Assembly: GCF_004571175.1 (NCBI RefSeq)
Contig: NZ_CP038273.1
Coordinates: 558,001-622,000 of the forward strand
Reading direction: 5' to 3'
Source: Legionella israelensis
GTDB taxonomy: Bacteria; Pseudomonadota; Gammaproteobacteria; Legionellales; Legionellaceae
Length of the DNA stretch: 64,000 nt
The notes under the pieces were generated by a model. It worked only from the letters and a program-made list of their open reading frames with translations. It searched no databases and was not told the origin of the DNA. Below, one piece after another: positions 53,850 through 61,841 of the stretch (its first letter is position 1; each line of letters opens with the position of its first letter). Made by a program: the position numbers and the translations under genes.

Positions 53850-54629
53850 ATGCGTATTATCAGTTTATTACTATTAGTCCTTAGCCTAATAGCCTGCAGC
53901 AAACCTTCACCCAATACTTTAGTCATTGGCACCATAGCCGGGCCCGAAACTGAGCTCGTTGAAGCAGCAAGAGCGATAGCTCATAAAAAATATGGCCTTA
54001 CCATTAAAATTGTTGAATTCAGTGATTATAACCTGCCAAATGAAGCCTTACAGGATGGCAGTCTGGATGCCAATGTCTATCAGCATCTGCCTTATCTACA
54101 AGCAGCCAAGAAAGCTCATGGCTATGATCTTGTGGCTATCGGCAAAACCTTTGTCTATCCTACGGGTATCTATTCAAAAAAATACCGCAGCTTAAAAGCG
54201 CTTCCTGACAACGCCACCATAGCCATACCCAATGATCCGAGTAATGAAGCCAGAGCCCTCATTCTGCTGGAACAAGCAGGATTAATTGGTTTAAGTGAAG
54301 ACAGTCACACGGCAAGCGTCAAAGACATTACAAATAACCCTAAAAAACTTCGTTTTAAAGAGCTGGATGCAGCCCAGTTGCCAAGAGTCTTATCAGATGT
54401 TGATGCCGCTGTAATTAACACCAATTTCGCCCTTCCGGCAGGACTTAAGCCATCGCAAGATGCACTGTTTCTGGAAAACAAGGACTCTCCTTATGCCAAT
54501 ATCGTCGTCATCAAGCGAAACAGTCCCAAAAAAGAACAACTTAAGGACTTTGTAAAAGCCCTTAACTCAGAGGAAGTCAGGAAAAAGGCTCAGGAGATTT
54601 TTGGCGATGCAGCCATTCCTGCCTGGTAA
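53850..54629 (+). CDS. metQ: Methionine-binding lipoprotein MetQ
   Basis: The product is 259 aa. A lipoprotein signal peptide ends LIAC, giving an acylated Cys16. A NlpA/MetQ-type substrate-binding domain follows, with the DGSLDANVYQHLPYL and AIPNDPSNEARAL motifs characteristic of the family. GGAG precedes the ATG. It captures methionine and feeds MetNI. No signal of its own riboswitch is seen, so it probably relies on the metN transcript. Confidence 0.95.
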   Translation: MRIISLLLLVLSLIACSKPSPNTLVIGTIAGPETELVEAARAIAHKKYGLTIKIVEFSDYNLPNEALQDGSLDANVYQHLPYLQAAKKAHGYDLVAIGKTFVYPTGIYSKKYRSLKALPDNATIAIPNDPSNEARALILLEQAGLIGLSEDSHTASVKDITNNPKKLRFKELDAAQLPRVLSDVDAAVINTNFALPAGLKPSQDALFLENKDSPYANIVVIKRNSPKKEQLKDFVKALNSEEVRKKAQEIFGDAAIPAW

Positions 54630-54688
54630 GGTTAAGTTAAGGATTTGATGTTATACTTTAATAAATAAAATTATACGAGGCTAGAATA

Positions 54689-56092
54689 ATGGGTATTTTA
54701 TACAAGGCAGGTAAAGCTTTATTGTACCATTCTTGGAAAGGAGCCTGGAGCCTTGCCGGTACAAACAATAAAGTCTTTACTCCCGACGAAAGAAAAAAAT
54801 TATTTGAAGAACACCAGGATCTTATTGGTATAGGACCTGCAAGCTTTAACGAGTCTGTATTAAAAGATTACAACTCATCAAGAACCAAAGACTATCGTGG
54901 CTTTGCCCAAATCAAACTTCCTGATGGCAGTAACATTGGTGAAAAACTCAAAAAAACTGTCGTCAGTGGAGAAGCAAATAATGTTCGTGATACACTTGCT
55001 GGTGTTTTTGAGCAAACTTCTGCCTTAAAAAATGGACTGGACGATTATGATAAAGGCATGAAAGAAATTGAAAAACTACGTCAAGAGGTTGGTAAAACAT
55101 TAAGCGCTGAAGACTTGGTCAATAAATTAAAAAACATAGGCAATGGCGCTAAAAAATCCCTTTCCGAACAGCAAAAAGCAGAAAAAGACAAACTGGAAAA
55201 ATTATTTGACGATTCAAATTTCGTAGATAATCTTAAAAACTCTTTAAATCTAAGCGATGATGAAGAAGTCAAAAAAATTAAAAAGGAAATGCTAGACACC
55301 TTAGATAAAAAGCATGCAGAGGAGAAAAAAAACCTTGAAGTAGAAATTGCAAAAAATGAAGTAAATTTACACAAAGCTGCACAAAAGGAAATTAATGAGC
55401 GACTCTTCATTGCCTTGATGTATAAAAATTATCCTGAGTCCATGAAAAAAAAGATTGAGGACATCGCCAATGAAAAAAACCCTAGAAGCTCTACCATTCA
55501 AGTCGGTATGAATGATAATGGCATTGATCTTAGCGGTGTCACGCTGGATGATTTAACAAAAGCGGGATTGGAAACGGTCAGAGGGCGACCTCTTTCATAT
55601 GACAAAGACACCAATACTTTCTCCATTCATTTCGCAAATCGCTGGCGTGAACCTGGACTTTCCATAGATCCTAGAAACACCTATAGAAATGAAATTAAAT
55701 CTGTCGTTCAGGCCGTTAAAGCCACTGGCTCGACCGGCATTTCCCTGAAGGTCGATTTCAAGGATGAAGAGGTAGCAAAACAAAGAGCCAGGCAATCGGT
55801 TCTGGCAGCCTTGGAAGCCGGCTTTCATCCCAAGGGCATCACCATCAATATGCCAAATCAAGGCAAAACCTATAAAATGGATGATAAGGGAGGCAATCCT
55901 TTCAAGGATTTTATGTCCGATTCTGAGTGGAATGCAGCTCTAAAGAAATATGAGAAAGATAAAAAAATACAAGATAACATTGGACCGAAAAATAATGAGG
56001 ATTACAAAAATAACCTCAAATTATTAAAATCAGCCAAACCTAAAGAAAAAAGTGAAGAGAAAAAATCTGAATCTCCACGCGCGACAATGTAA
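54689..56092 (+). CDS. Coiled-coil candidate effector of unknown function
   Basis: The product is 467 aa with no signal peptide or membrane segment. Residues ~95-260 are Lys/Glu-rich with long predicted coiled coils (KKHAEEKKNLEVEIAKNEVNLHKAAQKE). A more globular C-terminal part follows (~270-410), with PLSYDKDTNTFSIHF and GFHPKGITINMPNQGKTYKM. The last 20 residues, KPKEKSEEKKSESPRATM, are Glu/Ser/Lys-rich like an E-block Dot/Icm signal. It uses many AAA/GAA codons, unlike the metNIQ genes before it. Effector status is inferred from composition. Confidence 0.6.
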   Translation: MGILYKAGKALLYHSWKGAWSLAGTNNKVFTPDERKKLFEEHQDLIGIGPASFNESVLKDYNSSRTKDYRGFAQIKLPDGSNIGEKLKKTVVSGEANNVRDTLAGVFEQTSALKNGLDDYDKGMKEIEKLRQEVGKTLSAEDLVNKLKNIGNGAKKSLSEQQKAEKDKLEKLFDDSNFVDNLKNSLNLSDDEEVKKIKKEMLDTLDKKHAEEKKNLEVEIAKNEVNLHKAAQKEINERLFIALMYKNYPESMKKKIEDIANEKNPRSSTIQVGMNDNGIDLSGVTLDDLTKAGLETVRGRPLSYDKDTNTFSIHFANRWREPGLSIDPRNTYRNEIKSVVQAVKATGSTGISLKVDFKDEEVAKQRARQSVLAALEAGFHPKGITINMPNQGKTYKMDDKGGNPFKDFMSDSEWNAALKKYEKDKKIQDNIGPKNNEDYKNNLKLLKSAKPKEKSEEKKSESPRATM

Positions 56093-56116
56093 ATTATTCC
56101 ACGAGTATTGAAGAAT

Positions 56117-56156
56117 GGGGGTACCCTGCAAAGACTTTTTAATTTGCAGGCGCCCC
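56117..56156 (+). terminator. Hairpin after the coiled-coil gene
   Basis: Nested stems GGGG/CCCC and CCTGCAAA/TTTGCAGG have a 10-nt T-rich loop, 25 bp past the stop codon. There is no trailing T-run, so termination is uncertain. Confidence 0.4.
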
Positions 56157-56365
56157 TATAGTAATGCAAATTTCCATCCCAGCAAATATAATCGAAATGC
56201 CACCCATTTTCTCTGGATACAATCTCAACTGACAGTTATTCCTCCCTGCCTGTAAAAATTAGTTGTTCTTTCATCAGCAATTATGATAATTTGATAGATC
56301 AGCACAAAAGCTCAATGAAGCCATCCAGAGGGATTTTATATACGCTTTTAGCAAAGGAGATAGCT

Positions 56366-56551
56366 ATGAGTATTCGTCGTTTTGATGATTTCGAAACAGC
56401 CGTTGAAGAGTTTATTGAATCACAGGAAAGCCTTTCTGATGTCTGTCCCTCAACCAAACTCGAAAGACGAAGACGCATTGAAGAGCTAAATGAAGAAAAA
56501 ATGCTGCGTCAGGAGTTAGGCGATTATGAGCTTGATTTTTGCGAATATTAA
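56366..56551 (+). CDS. PA3496-like small acidic protein
   Basis: The product is 61 aa from the ATG at 56366, preceded by AAAGGAG (56353-56359); the longer frame from 56291 lacks such a site. The block KLERRRRIEELNEEKMLRQELGDYELDF resembles the short charged proteins of the PA3496 family, reported as putative envelope integrity proteins. It is probably one long helix. It stands alone; the following 200 bp to rsmJ show nothing recognisable. Confidence 0.65.
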   Translation: MSIRRFDDFETAVEEFIESQESLSDVCPSTKLERRRRIEELNEEKMLRQELGDYELDFCEY

Positions 56552-56749
56552 ATTCTGTTAACGGGAATCTGACATTCTGCACCACAGCATTTTAGTGAAA
56601 ATTAAAAATATATGAGCATTTGCGATTCAAATTTATGGTAATAGATCCCCCATGTTGAAGATTTATCTAACACTCGGATTTTCGTTCAAGATGGACCAAA
56701 CACGGCCATTCAAGGCAGGAGGTTGATCTCTTACAATTTATGTAAGTGA

Positions 56750-57478
56750 TCAGTCCTGCTCAGGAAAATAAAGATCAAAACGCACCGTTTTTCCTTCAAT
56801 ACATGCATCAGCCGGCAATAAGCCGGCTTGTTTTTGGGGCCATTTGACCACCACTCTCTGTTTTACTTTTTTTCTGGCAATACGTAAAAGCTCCAGGGCA
56901 TCCTCATCCGTACCAATAAACTGTTGCAAAGCTTGCATGTTCTTTTTCACCAAAGCAGACTTTTGTCGTATGGGGTGCATGGGATCAATGTAGATAACAT
57001 CAGGAAAATCGCTTTTTTTTAAAGAAAATAAATAGTCTCGAGCATCTACAGGTAGTAAAGCCAGACGCAAGCTTGCCTGGCTTTTTGCATCCTGCCTTTG
57101 CAAGGCATCTTCCAGTAAAGCAGCCATGACAGGATGTCGCTCCAGCATCAGCACTTCAGCACCAAAACAGGCCAAAAGAGCAGCATCCTGCCCCCAACCT
57201 GCTGTAGTATCTATGATATGCATCCCGGGTTTTGGCTTACAAGCCCTTACCAGAGCCCATTTTTTACCTTCCAGGCATCGTTTCTGCCAGAAAGGCAAAT
57301 TGAAGTCAGCATACAAGGGTGAAAAACCTTTGATCTTTAAACTCAGTCTTTCTTCTGAGACAAGTAAAGATATTTTATGTTCATCATCCAAAGGAAGACT
57401 AAGTTTATTTGCCAGTCGAATCGCTTTATCTCGCAATTTTTCATTGGTATAACTGACTGCAATGGAATCCTTTATCAT
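56750..57478 (-). CDS. rsmJ: 16S rRNA m2G1516 methyltransferase RsmJ
   Basis: The product is 242 aa (E. coli 250). It methylates G1516 of 16S rRNA using SAM. Family motifs: SPLYADF near residue 53, IIDTTAGWGQDAALLA (~88), MLERHPVMAALLEDAL (~110), and VIYIDPMHPIRQKSALVKKNMQALQQFIGTD (~160-190). It lies 9 bp after glyS and is probably the last gene of the glyQ-glyS-rsmJ unit. Confidence 0.93.
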   Translation of the reverse strand: MIKDSIAVSYTNEKLRDKAIRLANKLSLPLDDEHKISLLVSEERLSLKIKGFSPLYADFNLPFWQKRCLEGKKWALVRACKPKPGMHIIDTTAGWGQDAALLACFGAEVLMLERHPVMAALLEDALQRQDAKSQASLRLALLPVDARDYLFSLKKSDFPDVIYIDPMHPIRQKSALVKKNMQALQQFIGTDEDALELLRIARKKVKQRVVVKWPQKQAGLLPADACIEGKTVRFDLYFPEQD

Positions 57479-57487
57479 GGAAATAAA

Positions 57488-59584
57488 TCAGCTTCCCGCT
57501 GGCAGCTGCAATAAAGAAATATCGGCAACCCCCATCAACAAACGTTGTAAACGTGAAAGAAGCTTCAAGCGGTTGGTTCTTATGACTTCATCATCCACCA
57601 TTACCATAACCTTATCAAAAAAATCATCCACTGATTTTCGCAAGCCGGCAAGACGCTCCAAAATCTTCATATAATTTCCTGCCACATACCAGGGCTCTAT
57701 CTCTTTTTCTATAAAAATGATCTGGCGATATAACTCCATTTCCGCCTCTTCCGTGAAATGAATATCCTCAAAAATACCGGTTTTAGAAACAGTATCTTCG
57801 CTTACTGGCACATCCTGCAAAATATTGTTAACCCGTTTACAGGCAGCGGATAATGAAGCAGCCTCAGGTAGCGCTACAAAAGATTTAAGAGCCTGTAGGC
57901 GTTGATCCGTATCGTAGAGCCATTCATTCTGACAGGCGAGCACAGCATGGATCAGATCAGAAGTCACACCTTGCAGTTGATAATGAGATTGCAAGCGGTC
58001 AAGTATAAAGTTTTTGATATCCGTTACAAGCTCGTCTGGAATGTCTAGTCGACCGATATAGCCTTGAGCAGCATCATGAATTAAGCTTGATAATTTTAAT
58101 TTAGCAGGTGTTGATTGCAATAAACGCACAATCGCAAAGGCATGACGACGAAGTTTAAAAGGATCCTTTACACCTGAAGGTTTCTGGCCAATGGCAAAAA
58201 TACCAGCCATCGTATCAAGCCTGTCAGCGAGTGATAGAGCCAATCCTAGAGGTGTTTCAGGCAATTCGTCACCGGAAAAACGCGGTAAATATTGTTCTTT
58301 TAAGGCAACAGCAACCGCTCTGTCTTCCTTGTCATTTAAAGCATAATAATAACCCATCAACCCTTGTAGTTCAGGAAATTCTCCCACCATACCAGTCATC
58401 AAATCACATTTGGATAATCGCGCTGCAGATTCCACCTGCTCAGGCGATAAAGCAAGTGAATGTATCCATTGGCTCATGAGGGCCTGTATACGATTGGTCT
58501 TATCCTGCAAAGATCCCAGACGATTCTGAAAAACCACCTGAGCTGTCATATCCATGTAGCTATTCAAAGGCTTCTTTTTGTCCTGATGGAAAAAGAAGGC
58601 AGCATCACTGAGACGTGCATGCATGACTTTCTCGTTACCTACAACCACTTCTTTAACGTCCTTGCTTTCTATATTCGCGACGGTAATAAAACACGGTAAC
58701 AGTTGCCCTTCCTGATTTTTCAGGGCAAAGCATTTTTGGTGAGACTGCATGGAGGCAATTAAAGCCTCAGGAGGAACATCCAGAAATGCATCATCAAAGC
58801 CTGCCAATAAAGCTTTTGGCCACTCAACAATGGAGGTCACCTCATCTAACAGCTCACGGCTCATGACAGGGACTGCCTTTTTCGTTTCAGCAAGTTCATT
58901 AACTTGTTTAACGATTTCCTCCCGACGCGAAGCAAAATCAGCTATAACATAAGCCTCACGCAATTGCATTTCATACGTTGACGGAGAAGAAACAGTGATC
59001 TCGGATGCATGATGGAAACGATGTCCGCGACTCTTGCGATCCGTGGTAACACCCAGGATTTCAGCCGAAATCACTGTATCTCCATAAAGCAAAACGGCCC
59101 AATGAACCGGTCTTACAAATTCAATTTCAGCTTCTCCCCAACGCATTGGTCTTGTAATGGGTAATGAGGCCAGAGCCTGATCGATGAGAGCAGGTATCAA
59201 TTGCTCTGTTTTTTCACCTTCTTGCACTGACTCATATACTATCCAATCGCCTTTATCCGTCTTAACAGTGGACAATTTTTCAATGGCAACCCCACAAGAA
59301 CGGGCAAATCCTGAAAGCGCGGCTGTAGGACAATCTTGCTCATCATAAGCAGCCTTTAGGGCAGGTCCTTTACGAGTGATGGTTTTTTGCGGTTGCTGGG
59401 TTTGTAAATTTTTAATTCTCACCGCCAGTCTTCGTGGGGCTGCAAAGTACTTTATTTCAGTATAATTTAATTGTGCTTTATCAAGACTGGATGAAAGATG
59501 ATTAGCCAGCTCTTCTGCCAGAGGTAAAACAGAAGCGGAGGGCAATTCTTCACAACCTAACTCAAATAATAAATCTTTGGACAT
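57488..59584 (-). CDS. glyS: Glycyl-tRNA synthetase beta subunit
   Basis: The product is 698 aa (E. coli 689). It starts with the typical LLFELGCEELPS and includes the HD-like and C-terminal anticodon-binding (DALR-type) regions that bind tRNA-Gly. With GlyQ it forms the bacterial alpha2-beta2 enzyme. Its ATG directly follows the glyQ stop. Confidence 0.97.
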   Translation of the reverse strand: MSKDLLFELGCEELPSASVLPLAEELANHLSSSLDKAQLNYTEIKYFAAPRRLAVRIKNLQTQQPQKTITRKGPALKAAYDEQDCPTAALSGFARSCGVAIEKLSTVKTDKGDWIVYESVQEGEKTEQLIPALIDQALASLPITRPMRWGEAEIEFVRPVHWAVLLYGDTVISAEILGVTTDRKSRGHRFHHASEITVSSPSTYEMQLREAYVIADFASRREEIVKQVNELAETKKAVPVMSRELLDEVTSIVEWPKALLAGFDDAFLDVPPEALIASMQSHQKCFALKNQEGQLLPCFITVANIESKDVKEVVVGNEKVMHARLSDAAFFFHQDKKKPLNSYMDMTAQVVFQNRLGSLQDKTNRIQALMSQWIHSLALSPEQVESAARLSKCDLMTGMVGEFPELQGLMGYYYALNDKEDRAVAVALKEQYLPRFSGDELPETPLGLALSLADRLDTMAGIFAIGQKPSGVKDPFKLRRHAFAIVRLLQSTPAKLKLSSLIHDAAQGYIGRLDIPDELVTDIKNFILDRLQSHYQLQGVTSDLIHAVLACQNEWLYDTDQRLQALKSFVALPEAASLSAACKRVNNILQDVPVSEDTVSKTGIFEDIHFTEEAEMELYRQIIFIEKEIEPWYVAGNYMKILERLAGLRKSVDDFFDKVMVMVDDEVIRTNRLKLLSRLQRLLMGVADISLLQLPAGS

Positions 59585-60481
59585 TCAAACACCTTTTTGC
59601 ATAGGAAACCCAAGCACCTCCCGTGCTTGATAATAAGCCTGGGCCACAGCCCTTGATAGTTTGCGGACACGTAAAATATAACGTTGTCTCTCAGTCACCG
59701 ATATGGCATGCCTTGCATCCAGCAAATTAAATGTATGCGATGCCTTCATTACCATTTCATAAGCAGGTAGCGGCAGTTGCAATTCGACCAGTTTTTCGGC
59801 TTCTGCTTCATGATGGTCAAACTGTTTGAATAAAAATTCAACATTAGCGTGCTCAAAATTATAAGCAGACATTTCCACTTCATTCTGATGGAAAACATCT
59901 CCGTAGGTGATAAGCCCATAACTGGTTTTACTCCAGGGAAGTTCAAACAGGCTGTCTACCCCTAACACGTGCATGGCAATACGTTCCAGACCATAGGTTA
60001 GCTCACCGGTTATCGGCTTACATGCCAAGCCACCCACCTGCTGAAAATAAGTAAACTGAGAAATTTCCATTCCGTTTTGCCAGACTTCCCATCCGAGCCC
60101 CCAGGCCCCCAAGGTAGGAGATTCCCAGTTATCTTCAACGAAGCGTATATCATTGACTAATGGGTCAATACCTAAGGCTCTCAATGAATCGAGATACAAT
60201 TCCTGAATATTTAAAGGTGAGGGTTTCAAAACCACTTGAAACTGATAATAATGTTGAACGCGATTGGGGTTCTCACCATAACGACCATCCGTTGGTCTTC
60301 TTGACGGTTGGACATAAGCTGCATTCCAGGGCTCAGGGCCTATGGCTCGCAAAAAAGTTGCCGGATGAAAAGTCCCAGCGCCGACTTCCATATCCAAAGG
60401 TTGTAAAATAACACAGCCTTGTTCAGCCCAATATTGTTGAAGGGTAAAAATTATCTCCTGAAATGTACTTGGTTTTGCCAT
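59585..60481 (-). CDS. glyQ: Glycyl-tRNA synthetase alpha subunit
   Basis: The product is 298 aa (E. coli 303). It is the class II catalytic subunit: [47 protein letters not shown] holds motif 1-2 residues, and [14 protein letters not shown] is the ATP-binding motif 2 loop. First gene of the operon; the 236-bp region upstream holds a diverged family 3 hairpin and the TAGGTTCTGTTG end of a TA-type element, and no T-box. Confidence 0.97.
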   Translation of the reverse strand: MAKPSTFQEIIFTLQQYWAEQGCVILQPLDMEVGAGTFHPATFLRAIGPEPWNAAYVQPSRRPTDGRYGENPNRVQHYYQFQVVLKPSPLNIQELYLDSLRALGIDPLVNDIRFVEDNWESPTLGAWGLGWEVWQNGMEISQFTYFQQVGGLACKPITGELTYGLERIAMHVLGVDSLFELPWSKTSYGLITYGDVFHQNEVEMSAYNFEHANVEFLFKQFDHHEAEAEKLVELQLPLPAYEMVMKASHTFNLLDARHAISVTERQRYILRVRKLSRAVAQAYYQAREVLGFPMQKGV

Positions 60482-60554
60482 TAAAAAATCTCAATAAAAT
60501 AAATAATAAAAATTAGGTTCTGTTGTTTCGCCTATCTATATCATTCGAATGCCT

Positions 60555-60625
60555 ACAGCTTGGTAGCGGGATCTGGCGTTCTTCAAAGCTTCATTTGGAT
60601 CCTGCGGTCAACCCGCAGGAATTCG
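60555..60625. repeat. Diverged family 3 hairpins upstream of glyQ
   Basis: Within this stretch GGATCCTGCGG, a TCAA loop and CCGCAGGAATTCG keep the shape and the AATTCG tail of the family 3 second hairpin while both stem strands differ from the 51650 copy. The first hairpin is degraded (AGCTTGGTAGCGGGATC). Confidence 0.5.
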
Positions 60626-60717
60626 AAGTTCGTATTAACTGTTTTATTTTAAATCATTCGATAGCTTAAAACTTATATATCGAAGCAAAGCATCCCAGAT
60701 CTCTAGAGCCTGGTGAC

Positions 60718-61497
60718 TTACGATTGATCACCAGCCGCCTTTTCAATGAGCTCTTGTAACGTTTCTTCACTGGCAGCCCCTGGAATAAAGGACGTATCAG
60801 CACCTTGCTTATACTTTCCAGAAGGCGTTGAGGCAATAATAAACGCTGGCGTTCCCATTAAACGTAATTTTTCAGCAAGCTCCCTGTTCTCTTTAAGCTC
60901 ATCGGTTACTTTTGTGCTGTCCATGTCTTTTTTCAGCTTTTCGATATTCAAGCCTAATGATTTTGCGGTATCCATAATCAATTGCTCATTTAAGCGCTTA
61001 TCAAGCTTTAACAAGGCATTATGCATCTCTTTATATTTGCCTTGCATCGAAGCCGCCAATGCAGCCCTTGAGGCTAACTCAGAACTTTTACCAAAAATAG
61101 GGAATTCCTTATAAATCACTCGTAAATTATTATCTTTTTTTAACAGTTCACTGACCACAGGAGCCATTTTTTTACAATGAATGCATTGATAGTCAAAAAA
61201 TTCAACCAAAGTGACATTTCCTTTTGGATTCCCCAGCACAGCCATGCTGTCACTAAACAATTGACTGGCATTCTGCTGGATGGCAGATTTTGCCTCTTCT
61301 TGCAATGTCTGCTGTTGTTTTTGCTGCAGAGCCTGGGATGCTTCTAATAATACTTCCGGATGATTTACTAAATAATCATGAACGATTTTTTCAATTTGTT
61401 TCTTTTGAGCATCCGACATTGCATCCGCTGCCGTTACGGTCGGTGAAGTCAAAACGCTTGCCAATGCTCCTGCTGCCAATAAATATTTTATATTCAC
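60718..61497 (-). CDS. dsbA2: DsbA2/Com1-like periplasmic thiol-disulfide oxidoreductase
   Basis: The product is 259 aa. A signal peptide ends VTAADA. An N-terminal helical segment (~28-85, YLVNHPEVLLEASQALQ and Gln-rich repeats) is typical of Com1/DsbA2 and mediates dimerisation. A DsbA-type thioredoxin domain follows, with active site Cys105-Ile-His-Cys108 and the cis-Pro loop GTPAF (~214). In L. pneumophila DsbA2 folds disulfide-containing parts of the Dot/Icm system; the same job here is inferred from similarity of layout. Monocistronic. Confidence 0.85.
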   Translation of the reverse strand: MNIKYLLAAGALASVLTSPTVTAADAMSDAQKKQIEKIVHDYLVNHPEVLLEASQALQQKQQQTLQEEAKSAIQQNASQLFSDSMAVLGNPKGNVTLVEFFDYQCIHCKKMAPVVSELLKKDNNLRVIYKEFPIFGKSSELASRAALAASMQGKYKEMHNALLKLDKRLNEQLIMDTAKSLGLNIEKLKKDMDSTKVTDELKENRELAEKLRLMGTPAFIIASTPSGKYKQGADTSFIPGAASEETLQELIEKAAGDQS

Positions 61498-61573
61498 ATC
61501 TATCCCCTTTAATTTTCCATCCGAATCTGGTCATGGTTCTGCTGGCTTTAAATGAAATCATTTATTTTACTGC

Positions 61574-61712
61574 CTCATGTAACACAGCTTCGTCTTTTTT
61601 GCCTCTTTGGACGCATTTTGGAATTTCAAATGCTCATTTCCATGTAAACTGCGCTTTAAAATTCCAAAATACGTCCAAATCTTCTAAAAAATACTGTGCT
61701 GCGTAACATGAG
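61574..61712. mobile_element. Family 1 MITE upstream of the dsbA2-like gene (inverted)
   Basis: The 139-bp element starts CTCATGTAACACAGCTTCG and ends GTGCTGCGTAACATGAG, opposite in orientation to most other copies. Flanks TTACTGC and TTACTAC match 6 of 7. With the TA-type end at 61757 it fills most of the 344-bp gap before uvrD. Confidence 0.85.
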
Positions 61713-61841
61713 TTACTACCTGACAATAGGCGCAGCAGAAAAACTCAACAGAGCCTAGCACCAGCCGAAAATAAATTCAATATTTCTGCAGTGATTATTG
61801 AGTTGCAGTATATCCATACAAGAAGCTGAGACAAAAGCAAT

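Larger units (their letters stand above)
60514..61757. repeat. Pair of family 2 ends bracketing the dsbA2-like gene
   Basis: TAGGTTCTGTTG (60514 on) and the inverted CAACAGAGCCTA (61746-61757) are the left and right ends of family 2 elements, both with TA at the outer edge. They lie 1.24 kb apart on either side of the dsbA2-like gene. They may be two eroded MITEs or one element that has captured the gene. Confidence 0.35.

Noticed and set aside
60482-60717. T-box or other leader control for glyQ
   Set aside because: No T-box or tRNA-binding motif seen; the structure is a diverged family 3 repeat.
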